Below are positions 44,429 through 56,600 of a stretch of DNA of 64,000 nucleotides, piece after piece. Numbering within the stretch: the stretch's first letter is position 1; each line of letters starts with the position of its first letter. Under the pieces are notes generated by a model. The model made no database searches, was not told the origin of the DNA, and was given only the letters and a program-made list of their open reading frames with translations. Source of the stretch: Atherinomorus stipes (Eukaryota > Chordata > Actinopteri > Atheriniformes > Atherinidae); contig JALJCO010007127.1 in NCBI GenBank assembly GCA_023101725.1, positions 248,001-312,000 of the forward strand, given 5' to 3'. Both the position numbers and the translations under genes were made by a program.

Positions 44429-47400
44429 GGTGTGTGTGCGTGGGTGGGTGTGTGTGTGTTCATCAGTAATCAGGGAAACATACAAATGTGTAGTGTTTGA
44501 GCATATGAAACAATAATTGAAGCCATCTTACTCATCACCAGCAGCTTGTTGATGTGCGTAGGCTGAAGGTAGAAGGCTATAAATACGCTCTCCAACATCA
44601 TTAATGGGCTACTGCACCTTCCGGGCTTTGCCGTTTATCTAATCATCATACATAAAGGTCTAGATCTATTCCGCATTACATTAGCAAACATTTAATCAGG
44701 GAAGTTTCCACTGTTAAAGAGTTGCCACTGCCACTGCCACTTTCATCCACAATTTGAGAGGCCCCATAAAACGCACCATTGGTGATGATTACACTACGTT
44801 TCAGAAAGCACACCTTTTTATTTTTCCTGTCAAAAGCTGCTTTCTAAAAACGCTAAGCATGTGACAACTTTGTTGGATTAGATTCACAGATGGAAGAAAC
44901 ATTTCACGGTGAATACACACTAACAGCTTGTTTTCCCTTCATGTGTGCAATTCCCACTTTGTTGTGCAGCTGTTGCATTAGTTTGCACAACATTAGGAGC
45001 TCATGGTCAAAGAGGACCAATCACTAAATAAATTAGCCAGATCTGTTATGACTTTGCTTATGTCAAGTTCCATTGCACAGGCCATCAATCTAGGAGTGCT
45101 AGCAATTTTAGGAAATATGTTTCATTACTGATTTTGTTTCCCATAGCTTATTGTAAAATCATTTATGTCTCATTACAGTGTTTGCCTGCATCTTTTCTAA
45201 GCATTAGCCTTGCCATGCAAAGTGTCGATTTGAGCTGTGATGTGAACAGTGGCATCCGAGAATATAAGCCTCCTGCTTTCACCCATCAACACACTCCCTC
45301 ACACATTAAGACATACATACACATGAACACATTGTAGTAGTAACAACTAAAAACCTTCTGAGAGAGGCAATAAGACTGATGTCTTCATAAAATGATTCAA
45401 GCAACAGTGAATATGGTAGATAAAAAAAACATCCATATACAGGTTTTAAGACCCATTTAGTAAATTCTGACTGATTTATAATAATTATTAAACACCATGA
45501 CAGAAAAGAGATCAAAGGTTCTTTGTGCAGTATATTGGGGCAAAACACAAGATAAATAATCTTGCTGCTTTCATCTCTATCCCGTCTATTCACAAAAAAG
45601 AGCGATGGTAGTTTAGTGTTTCCCAACTAAACTACCGCCTTGCTTCTTGCTAAGGCTACTTAACCCCCAGGGGTTTTATAGTGTGTATGTGTGTGTATAT
45701 ATATATATATATATGTGTGTGTGTATACACAGCTGTGTGAAAAAGTTTTTGCCCCCTTCCTAATTTCTTAGTTTTTTGCATGTTAGTCACACTTAAATGT
45801 TTCAGATCATCAAACAAATTTTAATGTGAGTCAAAGATAACACAAGTAAACAGAAAATGCAGTTTTTGAATGGAGATTTTTATTAGTGAGGGGGGGATCC
45901 AAACCTCCATAGTCCTTTGTGAAAAAGAGATTGCCTCCCTTATTAAAACATAAATTAACTGTGGTTTATCACATCTTTGGAAAGCTGATTTCAGTTTCTT
46001 TATCCACACCAAGGTTGGATTACTGCCACACCTGTTCTCAATCAAAAAATCACTTAAATAGGACCTGCCTGACGAAGTTTAGTAGACCAAAAAGATCCTC
46101 AAAAGCTAGACATCATGTTGCAATCCAAAAAAAATTCAGTAAAAAATGAGAAACAAAGTAATTGAGATCTATCAGTCAGGAAAAGGTTCCAAAGCCATTT
46201 CTAAAGCTTTGGGACTCCAGAGAACCACAGTGGGAGCCATTATTCACAAATGGTGAAAACATGGAACAGTGGTGAACTTTCTCAGGAGTGGCTGGCCGAC
46301 CAAAATTACCCCAAGAGCACAGCGACGACTCATCCAAGAGGTCACAAAAGACCCCAGAACAACATCCAAGAACTGCAGGCCTCACTTGCCTCAACTAAGG
46401 TCAGTGATCATGACTCTACCATAAGAAAGAGACTGGGAAAAATGGACTGCATGGCAGAGTTCCAAGACCAAAACCACTGCTGAGCAAAAAGAACACAAAG
46501 GCTTGTCTCAGGATGCCAGAAAGCATCTTGATGATCCCCAAGACTTTTGGGAAAATACTCTGTGGACTGAAGAGACAAAAGTTGAACTTTTTGGAAGGTG
46601 TAGGTCCCATTACATCTGGTGTAAAAGTAACACGGCATTTCAGAAAAGGAACATCATACCAAAAGTAAAATATGGTGGTTTTAGGTTCATGGTCTGGGGC
46701 TGTTTTACTCATTCAGGACCTGGAAGACTTGCTGTGGTAAATGGAACCATGAATTCTGCTGTCTACCAAAAATCCTGAAGGAGAATGTCCGGCCATCTGT
46801 TGGTGACCTCAAGCTGAAGCACACTTGGGTTCTGCAGCAGGACAATGATCCAAAACACACCAGCAAGTCCACCTCTGAATGGCTTAAGAACAACAAAAAG
46901 AAGACTTTTCCCCCTTAAAAATGATAATCTTCATTTAAAAACTGCATTTTCTGTTTACTTGTGTTATCTTTGTCTCACATTTAAATTTGTTTGATGATCT
47001 GAAACATTTAAGTGTGACAAACATGCAGAAGGGCTGCTGTCCTGACGGTTTTCCATGCCTCTTTGCACCAGCACAGCTGACTCAAATTACATGTATCTAA
47101 AAGCCTATAAATTTGAGTCAGGTGTGTGTTGGAGAAGGGAGACATGGAAAGCCTGCAGGATTGTGGCCCTCAAGGACCGAAGCTGGACACCCCTGATATA
47201 TATATTAGTGCTGCGACAAAAATACAAAAAAAATTCATGGTCCGTTTAGTTTTGATGCTTTAGTGTCAAGGTTCAATATTTTTTTGATACAAAAATATAC
47301 ATTTTCATGGCTTATTTAACCCAGTGTCCTTTTGTCTATAATGGCTTACCATAGGGACACTCTTCGTGAAAACAAAAGTAGTTCCAAATGCCAGATCTGA

Positions 47401-50400
47401 TTGTAGTCAAATGCAGATCCACTAAGTTTTCAACACACTGCTCATCATCAGAACACAAGTTGATAAAATAAATAAAAAACTCTATTGTTAGATATTCATT
47501 ACGCAGTCGCGCTCACAGTTCAAAACAGGGAACAGTTCGATACAAATACATATGTTGTTGCACCCCGAATAAATACAAACATATATATATATGTGTGTGT
47601 GAAGAGTTCATTTGCAAATTCAGACGAACACCATTTAGAAAAAAAATCAAGTTTACTGCTTTTGCAAAATAAACTCTTCATATATACAGTATACGTGTGT
47701 GTACCAGGACTACTCAATTCAGTCCAAGGGCCGCAATCCAGGTTTTTCATGCCTCCGTGCTCCAGCAGAATTGAGTCATCGTGCAGAGCTTGAATTGCTA
47801 TTCGATCTACAGTAACTTGTCTTAGGTATGTTAGAGCAGGGTGAGATGGAAAACTGCTGGATTGCGGCCCTCATAGGACCGAACTGAGTAACTCTGATAT
47901 ATATATACACACACACACTCACCGGCCACTTTATAAGGTACACCTTGCTAGCACCGGGTTGGACCCCTTTTGCCTTTAGAACTGCCTTAATCCTTTGTGG
48001 CATAGATTCAACAAGGTACTGGAAACATTCCTCAGAGATTTTTCTCCATATTGACATGACAGCATCACGCAGTTGCTGCAGATTTGTTGGCTGCACATCC
48101 GTGATGATCCGTTGACACATCCCAAAGGTGCTCTGTTGGATTGAGATCTGGTGGCTGTGGAGGCCATTTGAGTACAATGAACTCATTGTCATGTTCAAAA
48201 AACCAGTCTGAGATGATTCATGCTTTATGACATGGCGCGTTATCCTGCTGGAAGTAGCGATCAGAGGATGCTACACTGTGGTCACAAAGGGATAGACATG
48301 GTCAGCAACAATACTCAGGTAGGCTGTGGTGGTTAAACCATGCCACGTTGGTACTAAGGGGCCCAAAGTGAGCCAAGAAAATCTCTCCCACACCATTACA
48401 CCACCACCACCAGCCTAAACCGCTGATACAAGGCAGGATGGATCCATGCTTTCATGTTTTTGACACCAAATTGTGAGTCTGCCATCCGAATTTCATAGCA
48501 GAAATCGAGACTTATCAGACAAGGCAATATTTCTCCATCTTCTGTTGTCCAGTTTTGGTGAGTCTGTGTGAACTGTAGCCTCTGTTTCCTGTTCTTAGCT
48601 GACAGGAGTGGCACCCGGTCTGGTCTTCTGCTGCAAACGAGTCTGGCCATTTTCCTCTGACCTCTGGCATCAACAAGGCATTTGCGCCCACAGAACTGCC
48701 GCTCACTGGATATTTTCTCTTTTTCAGACCGTTCTCTGTAAACCCTGAAAATGGTTGTGTGTGAAAATCCCAGTAGATTAGCAGTTTCTGAAATACTCAG
48801 ACCAGCCCATCTGGCACCAACAACCATGCCACGTTTAAAGTCACTTAAATCACCTTTCTTCCCCAATCTGATGCTCAGTTTGAACTGCAGCAGATCGTCT
48901 TGACCATGTCTAAATGCATTGAGTTGCTGCCATGTGATTGCCTGATTAGAAATCTGCGTTAACGAGCAGTTGGACAGGTGTACCTAATAAAGTGGCCGGT
49001 GTGTGTGTGCGGGTGTGCGTGTGTGTATATATAAATATTTGTATTTAAATATGCTCCTTGTGAAGAAAACACTTTCATGTATTTTCGACCATGTTATGTA
49101 CATTCTCAATTTGATTTCAATAGAAATGAGTGTCTTGGGATATTGAACTGAACCTAACATGTCAAACAGCCAACATTAATGAACATGGCTTTTGAAAGTC
49201 CTTCTTCCAACTCTTGGCAATCACTGAAGGAAAAAATTAATATTTTAACCAACAGACATCAAAAGATTTTTTTTCCTTCAGCAAAGTCCTTTCATTTCTC
49301 TGTCCACTTTAATTCAAATCATTATTTGTTGCCCAAAGCAAATGCTTCCACTGCTTTCACTGCTTTTTTCTATTTTTTTATTTAAAATCAAAGAAATAGT
49401 TATGTTTCCAGTGTACAGTATTTTTAACCTTTGTTGTGCTGTTGTAAAAGTCATACAACATGTTGGGTCTTAATAGGGTTAAGGATATGAAAGCATTATT
49501 GCCAACGGATGATGCTTGTCTTCTGACCAGTACCATTAGTTGTTATCACATATTGGGAAACATGTTTCCCCGCACACCTCCAATTTTATAGAAAATGGAA
49601 AGATGTTCCCAGAGTGCAGTATTTCTAGTCTTAAGTACTAATAAATGCATTTCAAATAGCTATCCTAATTTTAGATTTTAAAAAGTTAGTTGGAAAGTTT
49701 TACATATCCAGCCACCCCTTTCTGATCCTTATAGTTGATTGGTCCATAATCTCTGGAAGTCTCCAACTTAAAAACTAAATATTATCATACTGTTTTGTTT
49801 TGTGAAGAAATTTGGTGAAGTTAAGCTACATTTAAATGTGTTATACAAACAAAATCAAATCAATTCTTACATTTTTAAGTGAAAGGATTACTCCGTTCAG
49901 GATATAAGATAATAACAAACTATGCAAAGATATTGGGTGGACCTTTGCAAATACTAAAAAACAGTTTTGTGCTGCATTGGGAAAATTCAACCCAATTTAT
50001 TTGCCTTACTCCAGTTCAAGAGTGTTACATCTCTTACCGCTTTTAATATAATGTGTCCATTTTTGTGTGTCTATTTGTTAGGGAGCCAGGTCAGTTGAAA
50101 TAGCAGAGAAAAGAAAAAGGGACATCAGGCCTTTTTTCAGTGCACCAAAACGTCAAGTAAGTTGAATGTCCTCGTATCAACGACAGTTTGATGTATTTTC
50201 ATTGAGGGGTGAATTACTGATGAAAATGTTTTATCATGGTGTCATTAGGAGAAAGCAACTCAGAGAACAGAGCTGGGCTCGGATAGACAGGGACAGCCAG
50301 AGAGGGGCAGAGAGTCTCAGGTAAGTTGATCAAGCTTTTAACATTCTTATGAAATTCTGAGCCTGTTTTTACATTTATAATTGTAGTAACAGGTAGACAG

Positions 50401-53400
50401 TAATTTACCTGCAGTGCTGAATAGTGTGTCAGGTAGTTCTGCAAGGAAAAAATAGCATCTATGCTTAAGGACACACTCTTAAGATTAAGTGGGGAAAATG
50501 GAGGGATTTGAGTCAGGGAGAAAACTTGATACTTGAAATGACAGCCCAGGGGACAGGGGTATATTGAATGATGATAGCCTTACTCCCTGCAACAATGTCC
50601 CCGTTAGCCTTGAGAATATTTTCTTTCTTTCTTTCTTATTTTCATTCATTAATTCACTCACTCAAATATTACCCTCTGGATTTGAAATTCGAATTCTTGC
50701 CATGCTTTTACGTTTACCTTTGGTATATTATGTGTCACAAAGATAAAATGAGTACAACCACCACAAGAAAAAGATGTCTGTAATGGCAAACCTCGTGTGC
50801 ATGTCTTTCAGTCTTATAAAGATAAAAAAATGGAGAAATTGTGCTGCTTATTACATCTACTCTTTTATCATTATTATTACAGGTGCTATCCTGTGCAACA
50901 GTCTTAAACCACCTCTTAATTCTTCATAAGGGCTTAGTTTTTCTTGTAATCTTTTGAAACGGTACTGTATGGGCAACAGTCCTCGGCTTTCTGAAGGGCT
51001 TTCAAAGATTTTCTTTTGACATTGACTGTGTTTTTATTCTTTTTCTAGTTAAGTCCTGATACTCGAATAGTTTCTGATTAATGACTTTTTGTTTGACCTA
51101 TTTCATGTTCATTTATATAATATTCGATTATAAAACAGTGTGTATACATAAATTATCTTTAGGCAATTTATTATTTGCAGTGCTACATTACAAAAGCACC
51201 ACTTTTTTTCATTTCTTTATTTTTATTTATTTTTGAAAAATTACATTTATGTTGAAAAAAATGCCAAATATAACCCTGTTTTATAGTATATTTATTTTTT
51301 TCGGACTATAAGGCTATTCCCAAGAGCTGTTTGTTGAAAACTTGCAATATCTCAACATGAGGTGCAATGTGTCCTTGAAAGAAATGAGGAATTTGAGCAA
51401 GTGGATGACAAAAAAATTGGCAGGCTTAAAAACATTTTACAGCAGATTAATCATATCTAAAGGTGATGCTCTTAAGAAATGGCACAAAAAGATCAGGCAC
51501 AGGACTTGAGATGCATCTGGCCTTTCAGTTGATCCATTTACTATAGACCTTTTTCACACTTCCTTGTTTTTTGACCAGAAATACGCAACGGGCAAGGATC
51601 TTTGCTTCTGACAGTGTCTCAAGCCGGAAAGTTAAGTCACTGCAGCACAACAGGCTGTTTTTCTTTTGCTCTGAATAGGGCTGGACAATTAATCGAATTT
51701 TAATCGTGATTTCAATTTTGCCTTTTCACAATCATAAAAACACTGTAATCGATTAATCGATTAATCCTGAAGTGAACAGACTGGTGGAGTTATAGGAAGC
51801 AAACTGCAGGGAGTATAGAACAGGAATGCATGTAGACTGTATTAATTTTTATTGCTATTATCTTAAATAATATTCTTATTTTACTCCTTTACTTGTTTCT
51901 AATTTATTTCAGTTTTTTTTTTTTTAGTTATTTTTGAAGTTGAGTTTTGGTGGTTCAATAAACACTTTTTATAAAAGCAATGAATAATCGTGTGTATTAA
52001 TCGTGATTTCAATATCAGTCAAAATAATCGTGATTATAATTTTTTCCATAATCGTCCAGCCCTAGCTCTGAAGCAGTCCAACATCCATTTCCAGGACTTT
52101 TCAACATCCATCGATGATAGACATTTTAACACAACAGCCGTGAACACAGACTTTTATACCGGATGTGACCGCATCGATCCCTGCTTTATACAGTTAGAGA
52201 ACAAAAATAAAATAGAATAAATAAATAAAATAAAATTATGTCCTCATCTCATGCCTCAGTCCCGAGTTACTGTTTTCATCTATCAGTGTTAAAGTAGAAG
52301 AAAAGAGTTTTGTATTTTTTTCCTTGCATGCATGGAGATAGTTTAACTGTGTTGTGTGAAGTCGTGGCTGCTGTTATCTGTGGGATCTTCATGGTGGACT
52401 GTGTTGAACAGCAGCGCATGATGCAGCTTTGTAGTCGTGGATTAATTTTCTCACGTATGTTGTGAGAGGCTGAGACGAGGCAGTTCGGGTCCACTGATCT
52501 TTTACTGGACCCGAACTGCCTCGTCTCAGCCTCTCATTATAACATACGTGAAAACATTGGTAACCCACAGCTGTACTAGAATAATACATGTATGTTACTC
52601 AAAGCTACAACAGAAGCATGTTAAATAAAAGCCACTAAACATACAGAATATTATTTTATTTTATTTCAAACTCAGAATGAACTACAATATCTTGCGATCT
52701 CTTGCAGTTAAACATGTTACAACGATATTCTACCATCTGTGATCCTTATTTTGTTCATGATCATTTAAAAGCAATATCAGGGAAGTTTGACCAAACCTAT
52801 ATGTGTAATCTTTAAAAAGAAAAATAGCATTATTTCAGCAGAGACGTTAATTTTGGACATTGATACGTTAATTTGCGGACATTATGCACGTACTGGATGC
52901 ATTAATAACACCTGCATGGTCACGTTTTATTTCCTGTCAATGTTATCAGAGCGGCTCTGCAAATTTTATTCTAATCTGATGCTTTCTTATATCAGAAATG
53001 ATGAATAATCGTGAGATAAACCACCTCTATAAACATTTGGTTTCGGACGTGATTGAATTACATTTAAAGCTTGGTATATTAACAAACTCCCTCTCTTTAA
53101 AATCTCGGGAGCAGCTCGACACGTGCAGATAACAAAACGATGCATCGTTGGTCACATGATCGAAACAATGCAGGTAAAACTTCTGGTTCTTAAGATCGAG
53201 GCAGAGTCGAGTAGACGGGTTCAAATATAATATCCAGAGTGGAAACATGATCCATTTTTGACGTGTGACTGAAGTCTGGCCCTCACAGGAAGACAAGATT
53301 CTCAACCATTACGTACTTCCGGTTTTTGTGAAAAAGGTCTATTCAGTGAAGCAACCAGAAATAGTCTCCATATTGGTGGCTGTTTAAGAATCCATTTAAG

Positions 53401-53572
53401 AAAGGTAAACTTGGAGAAAAGGCTTAGGTTTAGCTAATTACATGAGAACTGAAATCAATGGCAACTGGTTTTATGGAGTGATGAAAAGCTTTGGTTAATA
53501 AATAGTTCTACATTGACATTACTGAAGCAGTGTTGGATCGTCTGGTCGGAGAGAAAAGCAAAAAGCTGCAAG

Positions 53573-53606
<34 letters not shown>

Positions 53607-56600
53607 TTGCAGTGACCTTGACAAGGCCTGGAGAACTGTTCCTGAGAGTCTGTTTAAGATGTTTCAGGCTATGTAAAAAAATAAAGGGGGGTCATCCAAA
53701 TACTGACTTTCAAGCTCATTAGAATTGTACAAACTTTTTTTAAGTCAAGTCAAACAACAAATGTTGACCAAAGTGCTGTACAACTTAGATACTTGAATGA
53801 AAATGTAATATTCAAGTTATGTTTGCATAATGTTTAAATAAATCTCTGCACATCCTCTTTCTTCAAAGGTAATACAGAATTGAGAACTTGCTCAAGGCTT
53901 TGACACGGCACTGTATTACATAAAACGACAATGGCGTCTTTAAAGATTTGAGCTGGCACATACTGTATGTCCAGGCAGAAATATGGTTGGTGAAATGTCT
54001 TCATAATGCTGGACAGTTATGCATGACAGGATTTCTAAAAATGATGCTAAGAACAGGAGCAGCTGCTTTTGACATTGAAAGCTGAAAACCACAGACCTTC
54101 AATTTTAATACATGATTATGGGTTTACTTTATAAAGATTCTGAAAGCTATTACACCCCAGTTCAAGGATAGTATTCAAAGCTTTTGAAAAGGTTGCCATG
54201 AATGCCTAAGTCTCTTCCTGATGCAAGCTGTGCACTTTTGTTAGGGTAATAGAAGAAGGAATAGTTTGTCAGGCCAATGATTACTTGAAGAGCATCTTTC
54301 AGGTTGAATTTTCCACAATAAGCTGTTCTGAGAGAACGTCTAAGAGATGTCGTCATATGAAGAAAAGGTTTTGAAAATGTTTCTATATAGTGTTTAAACT
54401 TAATCTAGCTCGCTGTCAGATCAGTTTATGGCAGGAACGTCGGCAGGTTTTATCTGAGATTTCGGCAAAATCAACATGGTGAATATTGTTTGTGCAGGAA
54501 GCACAGATTCAAGTCTCTCTGGACATCGTGTCCACTTTTCCTAACAAGAAGAGCCACCTTTCACTTATCCTGCAGCAGCTGCAGCCTCAGCCACTTTTGT
54601 GGAGGAAAAAAAAACAAACAGCGAACAGTAAATTATACAGGTGTGGACAGCGCGCAGGTTAGTGAAGGGATTTATTTATTTTTTATTTAACTTTTTGTGG
54701 GCATGACGAGTGTGCCAGGAGGCTGTTTAAGACCAGGGTGACCGTGAAGCTCGCGTTGATTTTTACCAGTGAGGGAGACGCTTTGCTGCTGTGTGATCCA
54801 GGAAGAGAAGACAGATAAAACCAGGAATGGAGGGTGAGATCTTCTTTATGTGGCAATCCTCCGAGTCCCAAACACTCCTCGGACCACTTTGGTTTATTTA
54901 ATCCGTTGCTCCGCTGGTTTAAAGATCATCTAAGGCCAGTTAACTTGCGCTGTGCTCTATGCAGCACATGCTCAGTACGAGTCAGCGGTCGCAGGATTTC
55001 ACACAAGTTTTTAATTCTTGTGACCCATGATAACTTAAAGAAGTGCAGTGAAACACAAACAGCTGACTTTTCTAACACAAGTTGGAACTGCGACTTAACC
55101 TGCGTTTTGCCGGCGACGCCATCATCATTGTCATCTTCATCACCATCAGTTGTTAAGAGGTTTTATCGGATCGTGTGATTTAGACTAGACTACAAAGTGT
55201 TAATATCAAGCTATCGACTGCTGCAACCTCAGTATTTTTTCGCTGCTCTACAGCTTCACCAGGTTTCATCAGCCCAGCTCAGAAGCTAATGTGGAGAAAA
55301 TATACAAAACACTTTCACTTACATGCTGTTTGATTAATACTCCACGTTTTCAGCGGCCCAGAACTGAATCTGCTGCCTGTTTCCAGTCAACAATCTCCCC
55401 TGCTGGATGCCAGAGACCCTGTTAGTAGCTTCTTGTTCAAAACTGTACAGATCAGGTCCTTCAAATCTAAAAATGATAAAACTTTCTTCTTCCTCCTCTC
55501 TGTTATCCACTCTGTTAAGCTGTGTTAGCTGCACATCACAGAGCACCGTACACAATGTCACTTCCGTTTTTAGGGGCGTTTAAGCAGTTTTTGGTAGTTT
55601 TTAAATGATTTCGTTATTTTTTAATATATGGACTTCTACAAACACAAAATAGATATTAACTATCAAAAATGCTTCATGCAAACCATTAACCATGCTCTTC
55701 ACCTGCCAGTTGCTCTTTCACTAATTTCCTCACATTAAACAGTGCAATTAATTACATTGTATAGTCATAGCTATGTGGTAGTATTTATTTTACCTTAATA
55801 ATAGTCTGATTGTTTGTGTTTTTTGTTTGTTTGTTTTTTTATTGCTGTTGTTGACTTTATTGAAACCATACTTGCATACTTTGATCTCTACATTCGTAGC
55901 CATAGATTCTTTTCTTTATCATTGACAAACAAGAAAAACAATATTTAAGTCATAAATCAATTTGAAGTATACATTACATTTGTCATGTTCACTTTTTTTT
56001 TTTAATTCTTATGCCTCATTCCACATCATTTTGGTTTAATCACAGCACTGAGAGTGTAAACAAATCTGATAACATTAGTATAGCATGTAGAGAACAGATT
56101 TATCTATTTTTTTTACCCAAAAGTTTATTATCTCTATTCCTGGTTCTGTCTTCTTTAGTTAGCAAGGTGGTATTCTTAACATAATACGCACATTACATTT
56201 TTTTCCAATACAATTTCTAAATGAATACAGTACCTTTGATTTTAACTGTTAATGTAGCAGATCAGTAATCTTAAAACTCAAAATGCAGACTTCAAACACT
56301 TTAAAACAATTTATCTACTGAATAACTGGGAGTTAAGTGCTCCATTCAAATTCACTGCACTGTTTAGCAGCTAGTGCAGTCAGTTTTTTACTTGACTGAA
56401 ACCATCCCTTCAATTTCAAACCCTCTCAGCAGGACTACAGAATGCTTTAACTTCTAGCTTCTGCTGTAATTGGATTTACCTAATCTATCTTAATAACTGT
56501 GAATTCCTTCCAACCAAATGGACTCAGCTGAATTGATCCAGACTGCTTATGTTCCCCCTGCATGTCAAGTTACCTCCTCTGAAGGCAGGTTCTTGTTTGG

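Larger units (their letters stand above)
51544..53341. mobile_element. TAGACCTTTTTCACA-ended DNA element
   Basis: The left end TAGACCTTTTTCACAC (51544) and the right end TTGTGAAAAAGGTCTA (to 53341) are inverted copies of 15 bp. Its removal restores the older Tc1-like text, as judged from the sister copy at 40741-41010, so the borders are good to a base or two. The flanks (TA left, TT right) would be a TA duplication with one change. The 1,798-bp interior includes a hAT MITE (51676-52064) and a strong hairpin (52452-52550) but no recognised transposase. Ends resemble those of 26510-28704. Confidence 0.7.
51400..53575 (+). pseudogene. Tc1-like remnant split by a TIR element
   Basis: The portions 51400-51543 and 53342-53575 are together colinear with 40741-41010 and contain the same signposts (GGTGATGCTCTTA, GATGCATCTGGCCTTTCAGT, CATATTGGTGGCTGTTTAAG, TTTTATGGAGTGATGAAAAG). 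Many stops are present. The text between them belongs to the inserted element at 51544-53341. A poly-A run lies at the far end. Confidence 0.55.
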
